A stretch of DNA of 5,624 bases from CADCSY01 sp038255685 (GTDB lineage: Bacteria > Actinomycetota > Acidimicrobiia > Acidimicrobiales > CADCSY01). This document shows, piece by piece, positions 1 to 5,624 of the stretch. How positions within the stretch are numbered: position 1 is the stretch's first letter; each line of letters begins with the position of its first letter. The DNA lies in the NCBI GenBank assembly GCA_038255685.1, contig JBBSLC010000174.1, positions 1-5,624 of the forward strand, in the 5' to 3' direction. The translations under genes and the position numbers were made by a program. The notes below the pieces were generated by a model that saw only the letters and a list, made by a program, of their open reading frames with translations, searched no databases and had not been told where the DNA came from.

Positions 1-593
1 ACGCCGCCACCTTCTTCGGGTTCCTCTTCCTCTCCACGCCGGTGTTCTGGTTGGCGGCGCTGCTGAAGGAGTTCCTCGCCATACGCCTGAACAGAGCCCT
101 CGGGGGGACGTGGGTGTACACCGTTGGTGCACAGTCCCCGAACCTCAGCGGAACGCTCTGGGAGCGGATACTCGACTACGCGGGACACCTGGCGCTGCCC
201 ACGCTCTCGCTCGCCCTGATCTCCTTCGCGGCGTGGAGCCGGTTCCAGCGAGCCTCGATGCTCGACGTGCTCAACAGCGACTTCTTGCGCCTGGCCCGCG
301 CCAAGGGCCTCAGCCAGACGCGCGTGCTCGTCAAGCACGGGTTGCGCAACGCCCTCATCCCGCTCACGACCGTCGTCGCCATCGACTTCGCCGCGGTGTT
401 CGGCGGCGCGGTCATCACCGAGACCGTCTTCGCCTGGCAGGGCATGGGTCGCCTGCTCATCGACGCGATCAACAACTACGACCCCAACGTCGTCGCCGCC
501 TGGTTGCTCGTGACCGGTGCGGTCGTGATCATCTTCAACCTGATCGCCGACATCCTGTACGGCGTCCTCGACCCAAGGATCCGGTATGGCTGA
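1..593 (+). CDS. dppB: Peptide/nickel-type ABC transporter permease, DppB-like (5'-truncated)
   Basis: This is the C-terminal part of an inner-membrane permease of the DppB/OppB family; the 5' end lies outside the window. The reading frame is open from base 3, so the GTG at 42 is an internal Val codon and not the start. About 196 residues are visible, against a usual family length of 300-340. Hydrophobic segments are seen at the left edge (FFGFLFLSTPVFWLAALL), around LALPTLSLALISFAAW, around VVAIDFAAVFGGAVI, and near the end (AAWLLVTGAVVIIFNLIADIL). Between the second and third lies the cytoplasmic EAA-type coupling loop (279-366, containing RLARAKG and HGLRNALIPL), which in this family docks on the ATPase. 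The ending GVLDPRIRYG matches the usual LDPRIRY-like terminus of these permeases. The stop overlaps the start of the next gene by 8 nt, so the two permeases are probably translated together. Family assignment is firm; Dpp versus Opp naming is arbitrary. Confidence 0.93.
   Translation, partial: AATFFGFLFLSTPVFWLAALLKEFLAIRLNRALGGTWVYTVGAQSPNLSGTLWERILDYAGHLALPTLSLALISFAAWSRFQRASMLDVLNSDFLRLARAKGLSQTRVLVKHGLRNALIPLTTVVAIDFAAVFGGAVITETVFAWQGMGRLLIDAINNYDPNVVAAWLLVTGAVVIIFNLIADILYGVLDPRIRYG
575..579 (+). promoter_or_regulatory. Ribosome binding site of dppC
   Basis: AAGGA lies 6 nt before the ATG at 586, inside the end of dppB. It supports this start and the 8-nt overlap of the two permease genes. 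Confidence 0.65.
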
Positions 594-1569
594 CACCGAG
601 CCCCGCACCGCCGACGCCCCGGGTGAGCACCCGGAGCCGGTCGTCGAGCGCCGCGTCCCGAACGCAGGGGTCCAGCCCGGCGGCCACGAGCGCGAGTTCA
701 CCGTCAAGGCCCGCACGCAACGCCAGATGGTCGTGGCGCGCTTCCTGCAGCACAAGGCGGCCGTCGTCAGCCTCGTCGTGCTCATCCTCCTCATCGTGCT
801 GTCCCTGATCGGCGGCCGGCTGTGGAAGTACGGCTACGCCGAGCTCACGCCGGAGTTCTCTGAGGGCCCGTCCTGGGACCACCCTTTCGGCACCGACGGC
901 ATCGGCCACGACGCCTTCGCCCAGGTGCTCCGCGGCGCACAGAAGTCGGTGCAGGTGGCGCTGGTCGTCGCCCTGCTCTCCACGGCGTTCGGCACGATGG
1001 TCGGCGCCCTCGCCGGCTTCTACCGGGGTTGGGTCGATGCCGTGCTCATGCGGATCACCGACCTGTTCCTCGTCGTCCCGTCCATCGCCCTGTTCGCGCT
1101 GCTCGGTCGGCGGGTCTCCACCGGCGGGGGCACGGCGTGGCTCTTGATCGCCCTCATCATCGCCGCGGTGTTCTGGATGTCGATCGCCCGTGTGGTGCGT
1201 GGCGTGTTCCTCTCCCTGCGCGAGAAGGAGTTCGTGGAGGCCGCCCGTGCCCTCGGTGCCAGCAACACCCGGATCATCACCAAGCACCTGCTGCCCAACG
1301 CCGTGGGGCCGATCATCGTCAACGCCACCATCGCCGTGGCCGTGGCGATCCTCGTGGAGACGGCGCTGAGCTACCTCGGCCTCGGCATCAAGCCTCCCGA
1401 CACGAGCCTCGGCCTGCTCGTCGCCCAGGGCCAGCAGGCGGCCTCCACCCGGCCGTGGCTGTTCTACTTCCCTGGCCTGTTCATCATCCTCATCGCGCTC
1501 TGCGTGAACTTCCTCGGCGACGGCCTGCGGGACGCCTTCGACCCGACCCAGCAGCGGGTGCGGGCGTGA
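586..1569 (+). CDS. dppC: Peptide/nickel-type ABC transporter permease, DppC-like
   Basis: This is the second membrane subunit of the importer, 327 residues, and would pair with the DppB-like protein to form the channel. The ATG start is supported by AAGGA 6 nt upstream. Residues 1-50 are hydrophilic and rich in Pro, Glu and Arg, so they should lie in the cytoplasm. The first membrane helix is at about 58-76. It is followed by an external loop with the family block HPFGTDGIGHDAF (99-111), and further hydrophobic segments lie at about 122-145, 157-174, 184-204, 240-263 and 293-312. The EAA coupling loop spans about 215-242 (EFVEAARALGAS, then HLLPNAVGP) and closely fits the family pattern. The YLGLGIKPPDTSLG block after it is also typical of DppC/OppC. 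The gene ends in TGA within a GTGA overlap with the next gene. The unusually long N-terminal tail is the only departure from the standard form. Confidence 0.96.
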   Translation: MADTEPRTADAPGEHPEPVVERRVPNAGVQPGGHEREFTVKARTQRQMVVARFLQHKAAVVSLVVLILLIVLSLIGGRLWKYGYAELTPEFSEGPSWDHPFGTDGIGHDAFAQVLRGAQKSVQVALVVALLSTAFGTMVGALAGFYRGWVDAVLMRITDLFLVVPSIALFALLGRRVSTGGGTAWLLIALIIAAVFWMSIARVVRGVFLSLREKEFVEAARALGASNTRIITKHLLPNAVGPIIVNATIAVAVAILVETALSYLGLGIKPPDTSLGLLVAQGQQAASTRPWLFYFPGLFIILIALCVNFLGDGLRDAFDPTQQRVRA

Positions 1570-2633
1570 TCGGAGAACCGGTCCTGTCGGTCGAGGACCT
1601 CACCGTCGACTTCCCCACCCAGGACGGCTCCGTCCACGCCGTGCGGGGCGTCACCTACGACCTCCACCCCGGCGAGGTCCTCGGGATCGTGGGCGAATCC
1701 GGCTCCGGCAAGTCCGTGAGCTCGCTCGCGGTGATGGGCCTCTTGCCGAAGACGGCGAAGACGGCGGGCTCGATCACGTTCAAGGGCGCAGAGATCCTCG
1801 GCCGCAAGCCCCGGGACCTGAACACCATCCGGGGCAGCCAGCTGGCCATGATCTTCCAGGACCCGATGACCTCGCTCGACCCGGTCTACACCGTGGGCTG
1901 GCAGGTCGCCGAAGCCGTCCGGGCCCACAACGACATCTCCAAGAAGGCAGCCATGGACCGGGCCGTGCAGCTGCTCGAGCTCGTGGGGATCCCCAACGCC
2001 AGGGATCGGGCGAGCAACTACCCCCACGAGTTCTCGGGTGGCATGCGCCAACGCGCGGTGATCGCCATCGCCATGGCCAACGACCCGGATGTGATCATCG
2101 CCGACGAGCCCACCACGGCGCTCGACGTCACGGTGCAGGCCCAGGTCCTCGAGGTGCTGAAGAAGGCACGCGAGGAGACGGGTGCGGCGATGGTGCTCAT
2201 CACCCACGACCTCGGCGTCGTCGCCGGGGTGGCCGACAAGGTGCTCGTGATGTACGCCGGGCGCCCTGTCGAGATCGGGACCGTGGACGACGTCTTCTAC
2301 CGGCCCCGGATGCCCTACACCGTCGGCCTCCTCGGCTCCCTGCCCCGTCTCGACGCCGATGGCGTGAACCGCCTGCGCCCGATCACCGGCGCACCGCCGT
2401 CGCTGATCAACCTGCCGCCTGGCTGCCCGTTCGCCCCGAGGTGCCCGATGAGCCGGGAGCGCTGCGAGCAGGAGGAGCCAGAGCTCCGGCTGGTCGAGGG
2501 GAGCGATCACCTCGCCGCCTGCCACTTCGCCGAGGAGCTGGCGGCAGCTTCGAACGAGTTCGAGCTCTTCGCACCGGTGAGCACCGATGGGGTGCTCACC
2601 GAGGATGTCGCCGACGAGGAGGCCGTCTCGTGA
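1566..2633 (+). CDS. dppD: Peptide/nickel-type ABC transporter ATPase, DppD-like
   Basis: First ATPase subunit, 355 residues, which powers import from the cytoplasmic face. The GTG start at 1566 is chosen because it overlaps the dppC stop in GTGA and gives the normal N-terminus of the family (EPVLSVEDLTVDF). The open frame runs much further upstream, but that part overlaps dppC. No clear ribosome binding site is visible, so coupling to dppC translation is likely. Motifs in order are Walker A GESGSGKS (43-50), Q-loop Q98, signature FSGGMRQR (156-163), Walker B VIIADE (176-181) and H-loop His214. All are intact, so it should hydrolyse ATP. The C-terminal oligopeptide-transporter domain carries cysteines 287, 293, 300 and 319 (CX5CX6CX18C); in related DppD proteins such cysteines bind a [4Fe-4S] cluster. 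About 30 residues after Cys319 form an acidic tail. DppD-type identity rests on order and motifs; substrate is unknown. Confidence 0.95.
   Translation: MIGEPVLSVEDLTVDFPTQDGSVHAVRGVTYDLHPGEVLGIVGESGSGKSVSSLAVMGLLPKTAKTAGSITFKGAEILGRKPRDLNTIRGSQLAMIFQDPMTSLDPVYTVGWQVAEAVRAHNDISKKAAMDRAVQLLELVGIPNARDRASNYPHEFSGGMRQRAVIAIAMANDPDVIIADEPTTALDVTVQAQVLEVLKKAREETGAAMVLITHDLGVVAGVADKVLVMYAGRPVEIGTVDDVFYRPRMPYTVGLLGSLPRLDADGVNRLRPITGAPPSLINLPPGCPFAPRCPMSRERCEQEEPELRLVEGSDHLAACHFAEELAAASNEFELFAPVSTDGVLTEDVADEEAVS
2616..2622 (+). promoter_or_regulatory. Strong ribosome binding site that fixes the dppF start
   Basis: GAGGAGG lies 7 nt before the GTG at 2630, within the last codons of dppD. It is the best Shine-Dalgarno match seen in the operon and decides the start of the second ATPase, whose open frame extends nearly 190 nt further upstream without a better site. 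Confidence 0.75.
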
Positions 2634-3670
2634 CGGCGACCGACCTCGGGACCGGGGGCACGCACGATGGTGGCCCTCCGGGCGCAGAGCCGATCCTGTC
2701 GGTGCGCGACCTGGTGAAGCACTTCGACGTCACCAAGGGCAGCTTCGTGCGCCGCAAGGTGGGCGACGTCCACGCCGTGTGCGGTGTCTCGTTCGACCTC
2801 CACCCCGGCGAGACGCTCGGCATCGTGGGCGAGTCGGGGTGCGGGAAGTCGACGCTCGGGCGCACCATCCTGCAGCTCACCCCCGCCACCGCCGGGTCGG
2901 TGCAGTTCGAGGGGACCCAGCTCACCGAGCTGAGCGCCAAGGAGCTGCGTCGGATGCGCCAGGACCTCCAGATCGTCTTCCAGGACCCGTACGCATCGCT
3001 CAACCCCCGCCTCCCGGTCAACGACATCGTCGCCGAGCCGCTCATCATCCACGACCGGTGGGGCAAGGGCGGCAAGGCCAAGATCGCCGAGCTGTTGAAG
3101 ACGGTGGGCCTCAACCCCGAGCACGGCAACCGCTACCCGCACGAGTTCTCCGGCGGTCAGCGCCAGCGCATCGGCATCGCGCGGGCGCTCGCGCTCGAGC
3201 CCAAGGTGCTCGTGCTCGACGAGCCTGTCTCGGCGCTCGACGTGTCGATCCAGGCCGGCGTGGTGAACCTCCTCGGTGAGCTGCAGGAGCGCCTCGGCCT
3301 CGCGTACGTCTTCATCGCCCACGACCTCTCCGTGGTGCGCCACATCTCAGACCGGGTGGCGGTGATGTACCTGGGCAAGATCGTCGAGGTGGGGGAGCGC
3401 AACGACGTCTACAAGCGCTCCTCGCACCCCTACACCCAGGCCCTGCTGTCAGCGGTCCCCCTGCCGGACCCGGTCGCGGAGCGGAGCCGACGCCGGATCC
3501 TCATCCAGGGCGACGTCCCGAGCCCGGTCGACCCGCCCTCGGGGTGCCGCTTCCGCACCCGCTGCCCGAAGGCCGAGGCGATCTGCGCCGAGGAGGAGCC
3601 GGCGCTCATCGACCGTGGCCAGGGCCACCCCGTGGCCTGCCACTTCGCCGAGGAGATCCAGCTCGTCTGA
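2630..3670 (+). CDS. dppF: Peptide/nickel-type ABC transporter ATPase, DppF-like
   Basis: Second ATPase subunit, 346 residues, expected to form a heterodimer with the DppD-like protein under the two permeases. The GTG start at 2630 overlaps the dppD stop by 4 nt (GTGA) and has GAGGAGG 7 nt upstream. Motifs are Walker A GESGCGKS (67-74), Q-loop Q118 in VFQDPYASLNPR, signature FSGGQRQR (173-180), Walker B VLVLDE (193-198) and H-loop His231; all are intact. FQDPYASLNPR and the SGGQRQR form of the signature are typical of DppF/OppF, whereas the preceding gene has SGGMRQR as in DppD/OppD. The C-terminal domain has cysteines 306, 312, 319 and 337 (CX5CX6CX17C), the same pattern as the partner. A short, Gly-rich N-terminal segment (1-18) precedes the ATPase fold. 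The protein ends shortly after the final cysteine block, so it lacks the acidic tail of its partner. Confidence 0.96.
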   Translation: MTATDLGTGGTHDGGPPGAEPILSVRDLVKHFDVTKGSFVRRKVGDVHAVCGVSFDLHPGETLGIVGESGCGKSTLGRTILQLTPATAGSVQFEGTQLTELSAKELRRMRQDLQIVFQDPYASLNPRLPVNDIVAEPLIIHDRWGKGGKAKIAELLKTVGLNPEHGNRYPHEFSGGQRQRIGIARALALEPKVLVLDEPVSALDVSIQAGVVNLLGELQERLGLAYVFIAHDLSVVRHISDRVAVMYLGKIVEVGERNDVYKRSSHPYTQALLSAVPLPDPVAERSRRRILIQGDVPSPVDPPSGCRFRTRCPKAEAICAEEEPALIDRGQGHPVACHFAEEIQLV

Positions 3671-3745
3671 TCGCAGCCGAGCGCCGATCGGGGCGGGTCG
3701 AGCCCGGGTGCTCAGGCTCGGGGGTCCGGGCGCCGATCATGGGTC
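3671..3745 (+). other. 75-nt gap with inverted repeat and 9-bp direct repeat
   Basis: This is the only non-overlapping junction between the transporter genes. It holds a perfect 6-bp inverted repeat, CGAGCC at 3699-3704 and GGCTCG at 3715-3720, with a 10-nt loop and no T-run after it. It also has a 9-bp direct repeat, GCGCCGATC, at 3681-3689 and 3730-3738, flanking the hairpin. No -10-like box is recognisable. The hairpin could slow transcription or protect the upstream mRNA, and the repeats could be an operator, but chance is possible at this GC content. Confidence 0.35.
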
Positions 3746-5383
3746 GTGCGCCCCTTCCGTCCCCTCCTCGCGGTGCTCGTCGCATCGTGCGTCATCGCGG
3801 GGTGCTCGTCCGACAGCGACAGCGACGACGTGGCCGGCCCGGGTGCGACACAGGCGCCGCTGGCGGCGGAGCAGGGCGCGGACGAGCCGGTCGGCGGGAT
3901 CCTGCGCTTGGCCATGGCGCGCCCTGCGCACCTCGATCCGAGCCAGGCCGGGCCGGTCACACCAGCCGAGCTCGTCGTCGCTGACCTCCTCTACGACGGC
4001 CTGACCGTCTACGACCAGGAGACGAAGACGGCGGTGCCGGCCCTCGCCAGCCGCTGGGAGGCCGATGAGGAGGCCACGGTCTGGCGCTTCACGCTCGACC
4101 CAGGCGCCAGCTTCAACGACGGGTCACCCGTGCGGGCGGCAGACGTCAAGGCGTCCCTCGAGCGCATCGCCGGCGGCGGACCCGACGCACCAGCCGCCCG
4201 ACTGCTGGCGCCGATCGCAGGCTCGGACGAGGTCCTCTCCGGCGACACGCCCGAGCTGAGCGGGGTGGTCGTCGAAGGCGAGGACGTGGTCGTCGTGACC
4301 CTCGCCGAACCCCTCGGCGCCCTTCCAGAGCTGCTCAGCAGCCCGCTCCTCGGCATCGCGCCCGCAGGTGCGTCGGGGGCGGCGCTCGACGAGCTGCCAG
4401 CGGGGAGCGGGCCCTTCCGACTCGTCGCAGGTGAAGCCGGCGGATCGGGCCGGCTGCTCGACGCCGAGGTCATCCGCCTCGAGCGGGTGCCCGGCGGCGC
4501 AGCACTCGTCGACGGCATCGACCTCGTCCTCGTCGACGACGGCCCCGCTGCCGTCGACCTGGTGACCGACGGCGGCGCTGACGCCGCCTTCGTCCCCCGC
4601 GACGTCGGCGACCTGCCCGGGGGTGTCGAGGAGGTCATCGCCCCGTTCGGCGCCGAGCTGTTCTACGGCCTCAACCTCCGCAACCCCAAGCTGGGCGACC
4701 CCCGGCTGCGCGAGGCGATCATCGCTGCCGTCGACCGGGATGCGATCGGCGAGGGCGTCTACGGAGGGGCGCTCGCCCCCCTCCGAGGTGTCGTCCCCGC
4801 CGGCGTGCCCGGCGCCGCAGCAGCGGGCTGCGGGGAGGCGTGCGTCCACGACCCCGAACGTGCGCGAGGACTCATCGAGGAGGCGTTCCCCGGCGGCGAC
4901 GCTCCCGAGCTGTTCATCGACGTCGATGCCGGCGGACGTCAGGAGCAGGTTGCGACGGCGATCGCTGCTGACCTGCGAGCCGTGGGCATCCCGGCGACGG
5001 TCCGGGCCCACGCCGACGAGGCCTACGCCGAGCTCCTCGGCGGTGGGGGCCACGAGGTCTTCCGTCTCGGCTGGTCGGGAGGCTGGCCCTCTGCGGGCGC
5101 CTACCTCGAGCCGCTCTTCCGCTCGGGCGCACCGGAGAACGTCGTCGGACTCTCTCTGGCCCCGATCGACGCCGCACTCGACCGGGCACGCCAGATGATC
5201 GATCCCGCCGAGCGAGCCGCTGCCTACGCGGCGGTCGAGGTCGAGATCCTCGCCGAGCTGCCGGTGCTGCCGATCGGTCAGTTCCGCACCCGGCTGGCCA
5301 CGAGCGAACGGGTGAGGGGTCTCGAGCTGTCGGTCGACGGCACCTTCCACGCCACGCGAGTGCACCTCGATCGCCCCGGCTGA
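3746..5383 (+). CDS. Family-5 extracellular solute-binding lipoprotein (peptide/nickel ABC importer)
   Basis: A 545-residue receptor protein, expected to be anchored outside the membrane and to hand substrate to the permeases. GTG at 3746 gives a classic lipoprotein signal: basic start (VRPFRP), hydrophobic core (LLAVLVASCV) and lipobox IAGC with Cys20 as the lipidation site. A Ser/Asp-rich linker follows to about residue 48. The SBP family-5 fold starts near residue 50 (VGGILRLAMARPAHLDP) and shows the typical blocks DLLYDGLTVYD (80-90), ASRWEADEEATVWRFTLDPGASFNDGSPVRAADV, and later FYGLNLRNPKLGDPRLREAIIAAVDRDAI. Cys362 and Cys366 are close together and could form a disulfide. No good ribosome binding site precedes the start. 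Its place next to the dppBCDF-like genes suggests it serves that importer, although binding proteins usually come first and another may lie upstream. Only three lysines occur, a marked contrast with the neighbouring ATPases. The ligand cannot be predicted. Confidence 0.93.
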   Translation: MRPFRPLLAVLVASCVIAGCSSDSDSDDVAGPGATQAPLAAEQGADEPVGGILRLAMARPAHLDPSQAGPVTPAELVVADLLYDGLTVYDQETKTAVPALASRWEADEEATVWRFTLDPGASFNDGSPVRAADVKASLERIAGGGPDAPAARLLAPIAGSDEVLSGDTPELSGVVVEGEDVVVVTLAEPLGALPELLSSPLLGIAPAGASGAALDELPAGSGPFRLVAGEAGGSGRLLDAEVIRLERVPGGAALVDGIDLVLVDDGPAAVDLVTDGGADAAFVPRDVGDLPGGVEEVIAPFGAELFYGLNLRNPKLGDPRLREAIIAAVDRDAIGEGVYGGALAPLRGVVPAGVPGAAAAGCGEACVHDPERARGLIEEAFPGGDAPELFIDVDAGGRQEQVATAIAADLRAVGIPATVRAHADEAYAELLGGGGHEVFRLGWSGGWPSAGAYLEPLFRSGAPENVVGLSLAPIDAALDRARQMIDPAERAAAYAAVEVEILAELPVLPIGQFRTRLATSERVRGLELSVDGTFHATRVHLDRPG

Positions 5384-5389
5384 GGCGGC

Positions 5390-5398
5390 TGCTAGGGT
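5390..5398 (+). promoter_or_regulatory. Extended -10 promoter of the tRNA-Leu gene
   Basis: TGCTAGGGT combines a TGN extension with TAGGGT, which fits the TANNNT form of actinobacterial housekeeping -10 boxes. It begins 6 nt after the binding-protein stop and ends 30 nt before the tRNA, giving an expected leader of about 24 nt. No good -35 hexamer is visible at 16-18 nt spacing (5370-5375 reads ATCGCC), consistent with reliance on the extended -10. Confidence 0.55.
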
Positions 5399-5406
5399 GA
5401 CGCCCC

Positions 5407-5424
5407 GCACCGGTCCTCCGGTGC
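5407..5424 (+). terminator. Perfect hairpin between the transporter operon and the tRNA
   Basis: GCACCGG (5407-5413) pairs fully with CCGGTGC (5418-5424) around a TCCT loop. No T-run follows, so it is not a standard intrinsic terminator. It may still end or trim the transporter mRNA. Because it lies downstream of the putative -10 box, it would also fall in the 5' leader of the tRNA precursor and end only 4 nt before the mature tRNA. The pairing is certain; the role is not. Confidence 0.4.
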
Positions 5425-5428
5425 CCAC

Positions 5429-5515
5429 GTCGGAGTGGCGGAATAGGCAGACGCGCCAGCTTGAGGGGCTGGTGCCCGCAAGGGCGTGGGGGTTCAAGTC
5501 CCCCCTCCGACACCA
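5429..5515 (+). tRNA. tRNA-Leu (anticodon GAG), CCA encoded
   Basis: A complete class II tRNA folds by hand. The acceptor stem GTCGGAG (5429-5435) pairs with CTCCGAC (5505-5511), 7 of 7. The D stem is GCG/CGC (5438-5440, 5452-5454), with the conserved GG at 5446-5447. The anticodon stem CCAGC/GCTGG (5456-5460, 5468-5472) encloses loop TTGAGGG with anticodon GAG at 5463-5465, which reads CUC and CUU leucine codons. A long variable arm, GCCC-GCAA-GGGC (5474-5485), is characteristic of leucine and serine tRNAs. The T stem GGGGG/CCCCC holds loop TTCAAGT (5493-5499). The discriminator is A5512, followed by CCA at 5513-5515. A73 and the anticodon agree on leucine. CUC is used heavily in the neighbouring genes, so this tRNA should be in demand. 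Confidence 0.97.
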
Positions 5516-5560
5516 CAGGATCAGCGCGAAGGCCCAGGTCAGGGGCGGTACGGCGAGGCG

Positions 5561-5583
5561 ACGGGAGTGGCTCGGAAGCCCGT
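5561..5583 (+). terminator. Possible weak terminator after tRNA-Leu
   Basis: ACGGG (5561-5565) pairs with CCCGT (5579-5583) around a 13-nt loop and is followed by TTGTCC. An alternative shorter stem, GGCT/AGCC (5569-5572, 5577-5580), competes with it. The T-run is only three bases, so termination here is only suggested. Confidence 0.25.
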
Positions 5584-5599
5584 TTGTCCGCGATTTGTC
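5583..5599. repeat. TTTGTC direct repeat at one-helical-turn spacing
   Basis: TTTGTC occurs at 5583-5588 and again at 5594-5599, start to start 11 bp, so both copies face the same side of the DNA. It lies about 70 bp after the tRNA in a locally AT-richer stretch. It could be a protein-binding site or a chance repeat. Confidence 0.35.
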
Positions 5600-5624
5600 A
5601 GCAGGTTCTCGTGGCACCTCGACG

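Larger units (their letters stand above)
5516..5624. other. tRNA 3' flank with no recognisable gene
   Basis: These 109 nt hold no convincing coding frame. The first part is GC-rich and plain. The last 45 nt contain the weak hairpin and the TTTGTC repeat listed separately and are less GC-rich than the rest of the window. Any gene starting or ending beyond the right edge cannot be judged. Confidence 0.5.

Noticed and set aside
535..1287. Long minus-strand frame opposite dppC.
   Set aside because: The plus strand encodes a permease with all family motifs; the antisense product is a Gly/Glu/His/Arg-rich shadow without domains.
1029..1565. Upstream extension of the dppD open frame by 179 codons.
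   Set aside because: The extension overlaps dppC out of frame and reads as Arg/Pro/His-rich nonsense; the GTG at 1566 gives the family N-terminus.
1464..2525. 353-codon minus-strand frame opposite dppD.
   Set aside because: It lies antisense to intact Walker and signature motifs and has the low-complexity composition of a GC-rich shadow frame.
2441..2629. Upstream extension of the dppF open frame.
   Set aside because: It overlaps dppD out of frame; GAGGAGG before GTG 2630 marks the real start.
3739..3741. ATG just before the binding-protein start as an alternative start codon.
   Set aside because: It is in a different frame from the signal peptide; GTG at 3746 gives a proper lipoprotein leader.
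4914..5516. A second minus-strand frame across the tRNA-Leu (peptide SEGGLEPPRPCGHQPLKLARL).
   Set aside because: It is also a translation of the tRNA complement and the antisense of the binding protein, low-complexity and Arg/Pro-rich.
4124..5617. A 497-codon open frame on the minus strand spanning the tRNA and much of the binding-protein gene.
   Set aside because: Its start region is the reverse complement of the tRNA (giving the RRGDLNPHALAGTSPSSW-type peptide often mis-annotated opposite leucine tRNAs), and the rest is antisense to a clear family-5 binding protein. It is a GC-driven shadow.

Overview
The window is GC-rich throughout. It uses GTG as well as ATG starts and overlapping stop/start junctions, and it has a lipoprotein signal and a TANNNT-type extended -10 box. 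Together these suggest a high-GC actinobacterium. That assignment is an inference from style, not from a marker gene, and no finer placement is supported.

Positions 1-3670 are one tightly packed plus-strand operon for a peptide/nickel-type (Dpp/Opp family) ABC importer. The order is the 3' part of the first permease (dppB-like), the second permease (dppC-like), the first ATPase (dppD-like) and the second ATPase (dppF-like). The three junctions overlap by 8, 4 and 4 nt, which indicates translational coupling and fixed subunit ratios. The two permeases form the membrane channel, and the two ATPases, both with intact nucleotide-binding motifs, dock on the permeases' EAA loops. Both ATPases end in the four-cysteine C-terminal domain typical of this subfamily.

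After a 75-nt gap holding a small inverted repeat and a 9-bp direct repeat comes a complete family-5 solute-binding lipoprotein (3746-5383), presumably the receptor that delivers substrate to the importer. It has an unusual composition (only three lysines) and sits last in the cluster rather than first. The transported substrate cannot be read from the sequence.

Immediately after it, an extended -10 promoter (5390-5398) and a perfect 7-bp hairpin (5407-5424) precede a complete tRNA-Leu gene with anticodon GAG and an encoded CCA end (5429-5515). The last 109 nt contain no convincing gene, only a possible weak terminator hairpin and a short TTTGTC direct repeat.

The region reads as ordinary chromosomal transport plus tRNA content. 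I found no strong evidence for a previously undescribed system. The points worth a second look are the position and composition of the binding protein, the sequence shared between the two ATPase genes, and the tRNA flanks.
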